DNA of 40,139 bases, taken from positions 1 through 40,139 of the forward strand of contig URGG01000007.1 in NCBI GenBank assembly GCA_900547345.1, read 5' to 3'. This document shows, piece after piece, positions 7,461-15,272 of the stretch. Origin of the DNA: an uncultured Collinsella sp. (GTDB taxonomy: Bacteria; Actinomycetota; Coriobacteriia; Coriobacteriales; Coriobacteriaceae). The position numbers were made by a program, and so were the translations under genes. The stretch's first letter is position 1. Each line of letters starts with the position of its first letter. A model generated the notes under the pieces. That model was not told where the DNA came from. It saw only the letters and a program-made list of their open reading frames with translations, and searched no databases.

Positions 7461-8522
7461 ATGAAGGAGACCGAGAAGATCGAGATCATGCACTTCGACC
7501 AGGAGGGCTACCTCGAGGACGGCAGGAACGTCTACGAGGCCGGCAAGAAGATGACCGCCCTGGCCGACCGCGTGCACGAGGAGGGCTACGACGCCGTCTT
7601 CCTGATGGGCGTCGGCGGCACCTGGGACGAGTTCATGCAGCTCGAGTACCTCATGAACAAGTTCGGCGACCGCGACCTCGAGGTCTACCTGATCCACGCC
7701 GCCGAGTGGAACGTCATGGGCCACAAGCGCATGACCGACAGGTCCGTCGTGCTGACCGCCTCCGAGTCCGGCACCACCCCCGAGGTGCTCGAGGCCGTCG
7801 GCAAGATGAGGGAGATGGGCGTGCGCGTCTTCGCCATGACCAACCCCGAGGGCAAGATCGGGCAGGCCGTGGGCGCCGAGAACTGCGTCATGATGGCCTC
7901 CGACCACGGCGCCGGCGGCTGCGAGAAGGGCTACTACCTCGCCGACTGCTTCGGCCTGCGCCTGCTCAACCGCCGCGGCTGCTTCCCCAAGTTCGACCTG
8001 TTCATCGAGCAGACGAAGGACGTCTGGAAGGACATGCTCGACATCCGCAAGCGCTTCGAGCCGCGCGCCGAGGAGCTCGCCAGGAAGTACGCGCTGGCCG
8101 ACTACACCATGTTCATCGGCTCGGGCGCGCTGTGGGGCGAGACCATCCTGTACTCCATGTGCCTGCTCGAGGAGATGCAGTGGAAGCGCATCCGCCACAT
8201 CACCTCGCACGACTTCTTCCACGGCACGCTCGAGCTGCTCGAGCCCGGCGTCCCGGTGTTCCTGTTCATGGGAGAGGACGAGTGCCGCGCCCTCGACGAG
8301 CGCGTCCGCGCCTTCCTCACCAGCGGCGTGACCGGCGACGAGGACTACGTCATCATCGACACCGCCGAGTACGCGATCCCGGGCCTGGACGACGACTTCC
8401 GCGTCATCGTGTCGCCGTGGATCCTGTCCGTGCTGACCACCGACCGCCTCGCGCGCAACTACGAGCTGGTCACCAAGCACAACCTCAAGTACCGCCGCTA
8501 CTACCACCAGTTCGACTACTAA
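7461..8522 (+). CDS. SIS-domain sugar-amine 6-phosphate deglycase, FrlB/FraB-like (copy 2)
   Basis: The 353-residue product is identical to that of 2311-3372, and by eye the 1,062 bases match throughout. The match begins at the A of ATG (preceding bases differ: C here, A in copy 1) and ends at the TAA (next base G here, T in copy 1). Function as for copy 1: cleavage of a phosphorylated fructosamine, with E238 and H254 as likely catalytic residues. ATG 7461 follows GGGAGG. It is a separate transcription unit, with its own operators upstream and a terminator at 8574. Salmonella gfr has two different deglycases, one per substrate; here the two are the same protein. Confidence 0.85.
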   Translation: MKETEKIEIMHFDQEGYLEDGRNVYEAGKKMTALADRVHEEGYDAVFLMGVGGTWDEFMQLEYLMNKFGDRDLEVYLIHAAEWNVMGHKRMTDRSVVLTASESGTTPEVLEAVGKMREMGVRVFAMTNPEGKIGQAVGAENCVMMASDHGAGGCEKGYYLADCFGLRLLNRRGCFPKFDLFIEQTKDVWKDMLDIRKRFEPRAEELARKYALADYTMFIGSGALWGETILYSMCLLEEMQWKRIRHITSHDFFHGTLELLEPGVPVFLFMGEDECRALDERVRAFLTSGVTGDEDYVIIDTAEYAIPGLDDDFRVIVSPWILSVLTTDRLARNYELVTKHNLKYRRYYHQFDY

Positions 8523-8573
8523 GAGCTGGTCACGGGTCCGATATCTTGGCTGGTTGATATCTCGACCCTGCAC

Positions 8574-8606
8574 AAGGGCGTCCGCATTTGCGCGGGCGCC
8601 CTTTTT
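8574..8606 (+). terminator. Rho-independent terminator after deglycase copy 2
   Basis: AAGGGCG (8574-8580) and inner CCGC pair with GCGG and CGCCCTT, ending in five T (8602-8606). Confidence 0.75.
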
Positions 8607-8717
8607 GCGTTGTGACAAGAGACTGCTGCTAACCGCTCGCCCTATGTTTCCAAATGAATACGCTATGAGCGGTTGCGGCGGATTTTCCCCGCAAGCACTC
8701 TAGTATGCTAAAGTACC

Positions 8718-8749
8718 CAGAAGACCGGCGGAGCTATGCCGGTCTTCTG
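8718..8749 (+). promoter_or_regulatory. Perfect hairpin in the hisZG leader
   Basis: CAGAAGACCGGC (8718-8729) pairs perfectly with GCCGGTCTTCTG (8738-8749) around an 8-base loop, 35 bases before the hisZG start. No T-run follows, so it is not a simple terminator. A -10-like TATGCT (8704-8709) just upstream would put the hairpin at the very 5' end of the his mRNA. A second inverted repeat, AACCGCTC/GAGCGGTT (8631-8638 and 8667-8674), lies further upstream. No T-box consensus is seen. The role is unknown; it could be mRNA stabilisation, an operator or an attenuation element. Confidence 0.45.
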
Positions 8750-8784
8750 CTCTATATGAAACACAGCATGAGGAGGCTCACCAG

Positions 8785-10500
8785 ATGACGGCCACACCGT
8801 GGGGATTCCGGGACATATTGCCCGAGGAGGCTCAGGCGCGCGAGGAGATCGCATATACGGTGAAGGGCTGCTTTAGGGAGCATCATTACCTGCCGGTCGA
8901 GACGCCACTGCTCGAGGACAAGGGTTCGCTCGAGGAGGGCGGGCGCATTGCGGACACGCCGTTTAAGCTCTTTGACGATGATGGCCGCCTGCTGGTGGTC
9001 CGTCCCGACAACACACTGCCGATCGTTCGCCTGGTTTCGACTCGCATGCGCGCGGCCGATCTGCCGCTGCGCCTGCGCTACGAGGCGCCGGTGGTCCGCG
9101 AGTGCCAGCGCAATGCCGGTGGCTCGCGTCAGTTTACACAGCTGGGCTTTGAGCTTATCGGCGCGGGCGACACCGCGGGCGATGTCGAGATTGTCTCACT
9201 GGTCGCCGAGGCCGTGCGCAAGCTGGCACTTCCCGGTGCGCGCATTATCGCAGGTAGCGTGCGTCCGTTTAAGGAGCTGCTCGCGGCATGCGAGGATCGC
9301 GAGCTGGCCGCCGAGGCCCTGTGCTGCGTGCACGCCAACGACTTTGTGGGCCTCGATGCCCGCGTGGCGGCAAGTGCGGAGTCCGATGCCGTCAAGGCCG
9401 CCATTAGCGAGCTGCCGCGTCTGCACGGCGGTGCCGAGGTACTCGACCGCGTGGACGCGCTGCTGGAGGCGGCGGGCATTGTCGCGCCGCTTACGCGCGA
9501 GCTGCGTGCCCTGGTCGAGGGCCTGGCCCCCGAGGAGGCCCAGGTGCTGTCGTTCGACTTCTCTATCATGAACTCTTTCGATTACTACACAGGCCTGGTC
9601 TTTAAGGCCTATGCCGGCGGACTGCCCGATCCGGTCGGTTCGGGCGGACGCTACGATTCCATTTTTACCGGCGCATTTGGCGACGGCATCGAAGTGCCGG
9701 CGGCGGGCTTCGCCTTTTCGCTCGAGCGTCTGGAGGCCGCGCGCACCTCGGCCGAGGATGCCGCTTCCGATGGCGATCACGCCGCGGGCCGTGGCGCCGA
9801 GGGTCCGCTGCGCATTGCCGTGCCCAAGGGCTCGCTCAAGGCCGACACGCTCGACGTGCTTGAGTCCGCGGGCTTGGATGTCTCTGAGCTGCGCGATCCC
9901 GGTCGTCATCTCATCGTGCGCGGTCGCGACACGCGTGCCGGCGAGGGCGCGGTCGGCGATATCGAGTTTGTCATCGTGCGTCCCAGCGATGCGCCCGCCT
10001 TTGTGGGCTGCGGCGGCGCCGACTGCGGCATCTGCGGTTGGGACTCGCTTATCGAGGCCGACCTCAACCTGCTGCAGCTGGTCGATCTGGGCTACGGCCT
10101 GTGCACGTTTATCGAGGCGGAGCCTGCATGGCGCGCCGGCCAGGCCGAGCGCAACTACGCCCGCCGCGGGTCGCTTCGTGTGGCCACCAAGTACCCGCGC
10201 ATCGCGAGTGCCTGGTATGCCGAGCGCGGCGTGAATGCCGATACCGTCTCGCTGCACGGTAACATCGAGCTGGGCCCCATCGTCGGCATGACCGATCGCA
10301 TCGTGGACGTTACCGCCACGGGTGCCACGCTACGCGACAACGACCTGGTTATTACTGGTCGCATTATGGACTGCACGGCCCGCTTCTTTGTCAACCCGGG
10401 TGCCGCTCGCCTGGATCCGCGCGTGCGCAACCTGGCAGATCGCCTGGCCGCGGCCGTGAAGGACAAGCATTTTGAGCCCGTCGCGGGCTCGGCACAATAG
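8785..10500 (+). CDS. hisZG: HisZ-HisG fusion: ATP phosphoribosyltransferase, regulatory and catalytic parts
   Basis: A 571-residue fusion that makes phosphoribosyl-ATP from ATP and PRPP, the first step of histidine synthesis. Residues 1-318 are a HisZ domain, a catalytically dead HisRS relative, with class II landmarks RPDNTLPIVRLVSTRM (73-88) and RYEAPVVRECQRNAGGSRQF (98-117). Residues about 319-340 are a polar linker. Residues 342-555 are a short-form HisG, starting LRIAVPKGSLK and carrying the PRPP loop VDVTATGATLRDNDL (507-521). In most bacteria the two are separate proteins that form a hetero-octamer. Three cysteines (C409, C414, C417) sit in the usually Cys-poor GGADLGI-type segment. 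GAGGAGGCT precedes ATG 8785. It is the first gene of the his operon. Confidence 0.93.
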   Translation: MTATPWGFRDILPEEAQAREEIAYTVKGCFREHHYLPVETPLLEDKGSLEEGGRIADTPFKLFDDDGRLLVVRPDNTLPIVRLVSTRMRAADLPLRLRYEAPVVRECQRNAGGSRQFTQLGFELIGAGDTAGDVEIVSLVAEAVRKLALPGARIIAGSVRPFKELLAACEDRELAAEALCCVHANDFVGLDARVAASAESDAVKAAISELPRLHGGAEVLDRVDALLEAAGIVAPLTRELRALVEGLAPEEAQVLSFDFSIMNSFDYYTGLVFKAYAGGLPDPVGSGGRYDSIFTGAFGDGIEVPAAGFAFSLERLEAARTSAEDAASDGDHAAGRGAEGPLRIAVPKGSLKADTLDVLESAGLDVSELRDPGRHLIVRGRDTRAGEGAVGDIEFVIVRPSDAPAFVGCGGADCGICGWDSLIEADLNLLQLVDLGYGLCTFIEAEPAWRAGQAERNYARRGSLRVATKYPRIASAWYAERGVNADTVSLHGNIELGPIVGMTDRIVDVTATGATLRDNDLVITGRIMDCTARFFVNPGAARLDPRVRNLADRLAAAVKDKHFEPVAGSAQ

Positions 10501-10536
10501 CGCGAGCACGCACGGGCGTCCCAACGTCTGGGCTGC

Positions 10537-10573
10537 GGGCCGATTGGCGCCGCCGCCCGGCCTCTCGTTTTTT
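10537..10573 (+). terminator. Possible intra-operon attenuator between hisZG and hisD
   Basis: GGCCG (10538-10542) pairs with CGGCC (10558-10562), with GC-rich inner sequence able to fold, followed by TCTCGTTTTTT. It is terminator-like but weak, and hisD starts 34 bases later without its own clear promoter. It may reduce transcription beyond hisZG. Confidence 0.35.
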
Positions 10574-10606
10574 CAAACGCAACCTCGACCGATAGGGGAT
10601 ACCGAT

Positions 10607-12043
10607 ATGAAGACCATCAAGCTTGCTCCCGGTGAGCGCCTCGTTACCAACCAGCTCAACCGCAAGGGCGTGCTGCCGCAAAACATCGTCGACGCCGCCC
10701 GCGATATCGTGGCCAACGTGCGCGCCAACGGCGATGCCGCAGTGCGCGATTACTGTCAGCGCTTTGACGGTGTTGAGCTGCAGAGCTTCCGCCTGCCGCA
10801 GGAGCAGATCGATGCCGCGCTCGAAGACCTCGACCCCGCGTTTGTCGCGGCGCTCGAGAAGGCCGCGCGCCAGATTCGCGAGTTTCACCAGCGCGAGGTC
10901 GAGCAGAGCTGGTTTACCACGCGCGCAGATGGCACGATGCTCGGCGTTAAGGTGACCCCGCTCGCGGCGGCCGGCATCTACGTGCCGGGCGGTCGCGCGC
11001 AATATCCCTCCACGGTGCTCATGAATGCCATTCCCGCCAAGGTTGCCGGCGTCAAGCGCGTGGTCATGGTGACTCCTCCGCAAAAAGATGGCCTGATCAG
11101 CCCCTATACGCTTGCGGCTGCCAAGCTCGGCGGCGTGGACGAGATCTATATGGTGGGCGGCGCTCAGGCCGTGGCCGCGCTGGCGTACGGCACCGAGACC
11201 ATTCCGCGCGTCGACAAGATCACCGGCCCGGGCAACGCCTTTGTCGCCGCGGCCAAGCAGATTGTCTCGGGCGACGTGGGAATCGACATGGTCGCCGGCC
11301 CGTCCGAGGTCTGCGTGCTGGCCGATGCCACGGCCAAGCCCATGGTGGTCGCGGCCGACCTGATGGCCCAGGCCGAGCACGATCCGCTGGCAGCCTGCTA
11401 TCTGGTGACCTGCGACGAGCAGTTTGCGCGCGAGGTCGAGGCTGGTATCGACATTCTGGTAGCGCAGTCCCCGCGTGCCGAGATCACACGCGCCTCGCTC
11501 GATAACGAAGGCACCATCGTGGTGGCCGCCGACATGGCTGCCGCCGTCGAGGCCGTGAACACCGTGGCGCCCGAGCACCTTGAGCTGCACTGCAAGGACG
11601 CGATGGGCCTGCTCGGCGGCATTCGCAACGCCGGCGCCATCTTTGTGGGCGCCTGGAGCTCCGAGCCGCTCGGCGATTATGTTGCCGGCCCCAACCACAC
11701 GCTGCCGACCGGCGGCACGGCCATGTTCTCCAACCCGCTTTCGGTCGAAGAGTTCGTTAAGCGCTCGAGCGTCATTTGCTATACGCCCGAGGGCCTGCTC
11801 TCCGACGCTCCCGCCACACAGCGTCTGGCCGAGGCCGAGGGCCTGTGGGCGCACGCGCTATCCGCCGCCCTGCGTCGCCGTGTGCTGGAGCAGGGCGAGG
11901 ATGCCGTGAGTGCCGAGTCTCTGGCCGCGGCCGACCTGACCAAGGTCGCTTGGCCGGGTGACGCCGTGGCGACGGTTGCCGAGGGCGTTGACCTGGCGGC
12001 TGCGGGCGCGGATGGCGTTGGCGCGACCGGCGAGGAGGCCTAA
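10607..12043 (+). CDS. hisD: Histidinol dehydrogenase
   Basis: Catalyses the last two oxidations, from L-histidinol to L-histidine, with NAD and zinc. The 478-residue protein keeps the active-site pair E323-H324 (APEHLEL) and the zinc ligands Q255, H258, D357 and H416 in their usual contexts (AQAEHDP, LGDYVAGPNH, LWAHA). The core ends near residue 440; about 35 extra Ala/Gly-rich residues form a tail not needed by the family. ATG 10607 follows AGGGGA. A reading from 10472 would run through the intergenic hairpin and is rejected. hisC starts 1 base after its stop. Confidence 0.97.
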   Translation: MKTIKLAPGERLVTNQLNRKGVLPQNIVDAARDIVANVRANGDAAVRDYCQRFDGVELQSFRLPQEQIDAALEDLDPAFVAALEKAARQIREFHQREVEQSWFTTRADGTMLGVKVTPLAAAGIYVPGGRAQYPSTVLMNAIPAKVAGVKRVVMVTPPQKDGLISPYTLAAAKLGGVDEIYMVGGAQAVAALAYGTETIPRVDKITGPGNAFVAAAKQIVSGDVGIDMVAGPSEVCVLADATAKPMVVAADLMAQAEHDPLAACYLVTCDEQFAREVEAGIDILVAQSPRAEITRASLDNEGTIVVAADMAAAVEAVNTVAPEHLELHCKDAMGLLGGIRNAGAIFVGAWSSEPLGDYVAGPNHTLPTGGTAMFSNPLSVEEFVKRSSVICYTPEGLLSDAPATQRLAEAEGLWAHALSAALRRRVLEQGEDAVSAESLAAADLTKVAWPGDAVATVAEGVDLAAAGADGVGATGEEA

Positions 12044-12044
12044 C

Positions 12045-13160
12045 ATGGCCGAACTCACGCCGCGCATGAAGGAGCTCGTCCAGCCCTACCTGGCCGGCAT
12101 TGAGCCCTATGATCCCAACTTTACGCCCACGCGCATCAACCTTTCGGCCAACGAGAACACCTATCCCGTGCCGGCCGGCGTGCGCGAGGCGATTGATGCA
12201 GCCCTGGCTGCCACGCCGCTCAACCGTTATCCCGACCCCATGTCCAACGACCTGCGCGATGAGCTTGCTGCTTGGCATGGCGTGACGCGCGAGAATATCT
12301 GCGTGGGCAACGGCGGTGACGAGCTGCTCTATAACTACTTGCTGGCGTTTGGCGGCGCGGGGCGGACCCTGCTCAACTGCCCGCCGTGCTTTAGCGAGTA
12401 TGCGTTCTTTGCGTCGCTGTGCCAGACCGAGGTGCGCGACGTGTGGCGCGACCCGGCGACCTTTGAGCTCGACCAGGCGGCGGTGCTTGCGGCGGCTCCC
12501 GAGTGCAATCTGGCGATCGTGACCTCGCCCAATAATCCCACGGGTGACGTGGCGCCGCTCGACTTTGTTGCGGCTCTGTGCGATGCCTGCCCCGGCATGG
12601 TGATGGTCGACGAGGCCTACGTGGAGTTTGCCGACGATTCGTTTGGCGCGGCCACCACGGCGCAGGGGCTTATCGCCGAGCATCCCAACCTGGCGATTCT
12701 GCATACACTGTCCAAGGCGTTTGGCGCCGCCGGCACGCGCCTGGGCTATGTGATCGCGGCGCCCGAGGTCATCGACGTGTTCGCGGCGATTCGCCAGATC
12801 TATTCGGTCAACGTGTTGAGCCAGGCGGCGGCGCTTGCCTGCGTGCGTGCCCGCGATGCGTACGCGCCCGTGGTGGCACAGGTCGCATCCGAGCGCGAGC
12901 GCGAGTTGTGTGCCCTGCGCGCAATGGCTGCCAAGGGTCTGCCCGTGGAGGCGTGGCCGAGCGCGGCGAACTTTGTGCTTGTGCGCACGCCGCATGCCAC
13001 GCGCGTGCGCGAGCGTCTGCGCGACGAGTATTCAATTTTGGTGCGCGACTTTAGTTACGCGCCGGGGCTCGCGGACTGTCTGCGCATTACCGTAGGCATC
13101 CCGCAGAAAAACGACGAGGTGCTGGCCGCGTTTGCCGCGCTGGTGAAGGAGGAGATGTAG
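12045..13160 (+). CDS. hisC: Histidinol-phosphate aminotransferase
   Basis: A PLP enzyme converting imidazole acetol phosphate and glutamate to histidinol phosphate. The 371-residue fold-type I aminotransferase shows the SANENTYPVP start motif, the NGGDELL and SPNNPTG motifs, DEAYVEF, and the Schiff-base lysine K224 in TLSKAFGAAGTRLGY. GGAGG lies 6 bases before ATG 12045; a longer frame from 11958 would overlap hisD. hisB begins directly after its stop codon, so the two are tightly coupled. Confidence 0.96.
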   Translation: MAELTPRMKELVQPYLAGIEPYDPNFTPTRINLSANENTYPVPAGVREAIDAALAATPLNRYPDPMSNDLRDELAAWHGVTRENICVGNGGDELLYNYLLAFGGAGRTLLNCPPCFSEYAFFASLCQTEVRDVWRDPATFELDQAAVLAAAPECNLAIVTSPNNPTGDVAPLDFVAALCDACPGMVMVDEAYVEFADDSFGAATTAQGLIAEHPNLAILHTLSKAFGAAGTRLGYVIAAPEVIDVFAAIRQIYSVNVLSQAAALACVRARDAYAPVVAQVASERERELCALRAMAAKGLPVEAWPSAANFVLVRTPHATRVRERLRDEYSILVRDFSYAPGLADCLRITVGIPQKNDEVLAAFAALVKEEM

Positions 13161-13748
13161 ATGGACCGCTATGCCGAGGTGACCCGCAAGACGGGGGAGA
13201 CCGACATTGTCGTAAAGCTCGACCTGGACGGATGCGGCGTGTGTGATATCTCGACCGGCGTACCGTTTTTCGACCACATGCTCAACGCTTTTGGCCGCCA
13301 TGGCCTGTTCGATTTGACGGTGCACGCGGTGGGCGACGTCGAGGTCGATGCGCATCATACCGTCGAGGACACGGGCATTGTGCTGGGCGAGGCGTTTTGC
13401 CAGGCGCTGGGCGACAAGGCGGGCATTACGCGCTTTGCCGACGCGGCGATCGCCATGGACGAGACACTCGTGACGGCCGCCGTTGACATCTCGGGTCGCG
13501 GGCAGGCCTACTGCGAGCTGCCCGTGCCGACTGAGCGCGTGGGCAGCTTCGATACCGAGCTGGCCGTCGAGTTCTTCTACGCCTTTGCGCGCGATGCCAA
13601 GCTCACACTGCACGTGCGCGAGCTGGCGGGCGGCAATTCGCACCACATTATCGAGGCCGCCTTTAAGGCTGTGGGCCGCACGATGCGCCGCGCCTGCGAG
13701 CTCGATCCCCGCGTGCAAGGCATCCCCAGCACCAAGGGCTCGCTGTAA
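13161..13748 (+). CDS. hisB: Imidazoleglycerol-phosphate dehydratase
   Basis: Dehydrates imidazole glycerol phosphate to imidazole acetol phosphate. The 195-residue protein is the monofunctional form, without the N-terminal HAD phosphatase of the enterobacterial HisB. Manganese-binding motifs are present: FFDHMLNAFGRHG (about 34-46), DAHHTVEDTGI (about 68-78) and NSHHIIEAAFKA near 156. GGAGGAG at the end of hisC supplies the ribosome binding site. Because the phosphatase domain is absent, histidinol phosphatase must come from elsewhere, probably the PHP gene at 17011. Confidence 0.97.
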   Translation: MDRYAEVTRKTGETDIVVKLDLDGCGVCDISTGVPFFDHMLNAFGRHGLFDLTVHAVGDVEVDAHHTVEDTGIVLGEAFCQALGDKAGITRFADAAIAMDETLVTAAVDISGRGQAYCELPVPTERVGSFDTELAVEFFYAFARDAKLTLHVRELAGGNSHHIIEAAFKAVGRTMRRACELDPRVQGIPSTKGSL

Positions 13749-13762
13749 CCGCCACAAAGGCA

Positions 13763-13803
13763 AAAACCACCACGAAGGTGCCTGTCCCCTTTGTGGTGGT
13801 TTT
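13763..13803. repeat. Hairpin between hisB and hisH with competing 5' arm
   Basis: AAAACCACCACGAAGG (13763-13778) pairs with the stretch 13788-13803 over 16 positions, one of them G-U. The arm CCTTTGTGG inside the right side can also pair perfectly with CCACAAAGG at 13752-13760, so two folds exclude each other. It lies in the only gap of more than 50 bp between hisD and hisF. The 3' side ends in TTTT but no long U-run follows. Confidence 0.55.
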
Positions 13804-13827
13804 GGATGATGGAAAAAGGAGGGTCGC

Positions 13828-14529
13828 GTGGGCGAACCGAAGATCGTGGTGGTCGACTACCACAAGGGCAACTTGTCGAGCGTCGTGCGCGGGCTTGCGC
13901 GCGCTGGTGCCGCCGCCTGCACGTCGGACGACCCGGAGCAGATCCGTAACGCCGACGGCCTGGTCATCCCGGGCGTGGGTGCGTTCTACGATGCGATTGC
14001 CTTTATGCGCGAGAGCGGCGAGGCGGACGCGGTGCTCGACGCCGTTGCGGCCGGAACTCCGCTGCTCGGCATCTGCCTAGGCCTTCAGCTGTTTTTTGAG
14101 CGCGGCGACGAGGGCGTGCCGGTGGACGAAGGCGCGGTCGCCGACGGCAACACCTCCGAGCAGGCTGGCGGTCCCTGGGTCGATGGCCTGGGTATTATGC
14201 GCGGCTCGTGCACACGCTTGGAGTCGAGCCGCCTGAAGGTGCCGCACGTGGGCTGGGACCAGGTGCACATGACGCCCGCCGGCGCGGCCGATCCGCTCCT
14301 TGCTGGTTTTGCCGAGGGTGCCAACATGTACTTTACCCACAGCTACGCGGTGGCCGACGACGCCGATGCCGCCGATGTGCTGGCGCGCACGCACTATACG
14401 CGGAGCTTCCCGTGCATCGTGCGCCATGGCAACGTGTGGGGCTGCCAGTTCCATCCCGAGAAATCCTCCGCGCTGGGTCAGCGCATCCTTAAGAACTTCG
14501 TCAACATCGTCGAGGAGGCTGGCCGATGA
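13828..14529 (+). CDS. hisH: Imidazole glycerol phosphate synthase, glutaminase subunit
   Basis: The glutaminase partner of HisF; it frees ammonia from glutamine and channels it to the HisF barrel. The 233-residue class I amidotransferase shows the nucleophile C83 in GICLGLQLFF and the pair H209/E211 in CQFHPEKS. About 25 residues around 97-122 are longer than in many HisH proteins. It starts with GTG at 13828, fixed by AAAGGAGGG directly upstream. It overlaps hisA by 4 bases (ATGA). Confidence 0.95.
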   Translation: MGEPKIVVVDYHKGNLSSVVRGLARAGAAACTSDDPEQIRNADGLVIPGVGAFYDAIAFMRESGEADAVLDAVAAGTPLLGICLGLQLFFERGDEGVPVDEGAVADGNTSEQAGGPWVDGLGIMRGSCTRLESSRLKVPHVGWDQVHMTPAGAADPLLAGFAEGANMYFTHSYAVADDADAADVLARTHYTRSFPCIVRHGNVWGCQFHPEKSSALGQRILKNFVNIVEEAGR

Positions 14530-15269
14530 TCCTGTTTCCCGCAATCGATCTGATCGGCGGCAAGGTCGTGCGCCTGGAGCGCGGCGACCGCAGTCGCTGC
14601 AAGGTATATTCCGACGACCCCGTGGCCGTTGCCCGCTCGTTTGCCGAGCAGGGCGCGAGCTGGGTGCACGTCGTCGATTTGTCCTCTGCCTTTGGCGAGG
14701 ATGAGGACACATGCGCTGCCAATTCGGCGGCGATCAAGGCCATCTGCGGTGTCGACGGTCTATCCGTGGACGTGGGCGGCGGCGTCCGCTCGCTCGCGCG
14801 CATCGACGAGTTGGCAGGCTACGGCGCACGCCGCATCGCACTGGGCACCGTGCTGGTGACCGAGCCGGGTTTTGCCGAGGTGGCGGCCGAAGGCTTTGGC
14901 GAGCTGCTCGTGGCCGACATCGCCGCTCGCGACGGCCAGGTCAAGGTGAACGGTTGGCGTGACGGCGCGGGCGTGGCGCTCGACGACGCCGTGGCGCAGC
15001 TTTCCGAGCTGGGCTTTAAGCATCTGGTGTATACCGACATCGCGCGTGATGGCATGCAGACGGGCATCGATGTGGCGGCGTATCGCCATGTGGCCGAGGT
15101 CGCGGGTTTTCCCGTCGTGGCTTCGGGCGGTATCTCGACGCTCGACGACATCCGTGCGCTTGCCGCGGTGGGCGGGGATGCCATCGAGGGTGCCATTACC
15201 GGTCGCGCGCTCTACGAGGGCAACTTTGCGCTGACCCAGGCGCTGGCCGCCGTCCGAGGGGAGGAGTAG
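14526..15269 (+). CDS. hisA: ProFAR isomerase (HisA)
   Basis: Isomerises ProFAR to PRFAR. The 247-residue half-barrel repeat protein shows the catalytic D8 in FPAIDLIGG and the second Asp in the C-terminal half (D171 in YTDIARDG), plus the phosphate-binding VDVGGGVRS and SGGIS motifs. ATGA overlap with hisH; hisF follows 3 bases after its stop. Actinobacteria such as Mycobacterium use the related PriA for both HisA and TrpF; sequence alone does not settle whether this protein also serves tryptophan synthesis. Confidence 0.93.
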   Translation: MILFPAIDLIGGKVVRLERGDRSRCKVYSDDPVAVARSFAEQGASWVHVVDLSSAFGEDEDTCAANSAAIKAICGVDGLSVDVGGGVRSLARIDELAGYGARRIALGTVLVTEPGFAEVAAEGFGELLVADIAARDGQVKVNGWRDGAGVALDDAVAQLSELGFKHLVYTDIARDGMQTGIDVAAYRHVAEVAGFPVVASGGISTLDDIRALAAVGGDAIEGAITGRALYEGNFALTQALAAVRGEE

Positions 15270-15272
15270 CCT

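Noticed and set aside
8611..8784. T-box riboswitch upstream of hisZG
   Set aside because: No T-box core consensus and no terminator/antiterminator pair could be found; the hairpins there lack U-runs.
8756..8788. Ten-residue leader peptide (MKHSMRRLTR) overlapping the hisZG start
   Set aside because: No ribosome binding site and only one His codon, so a classic histidine attenuator peptide is not supported.
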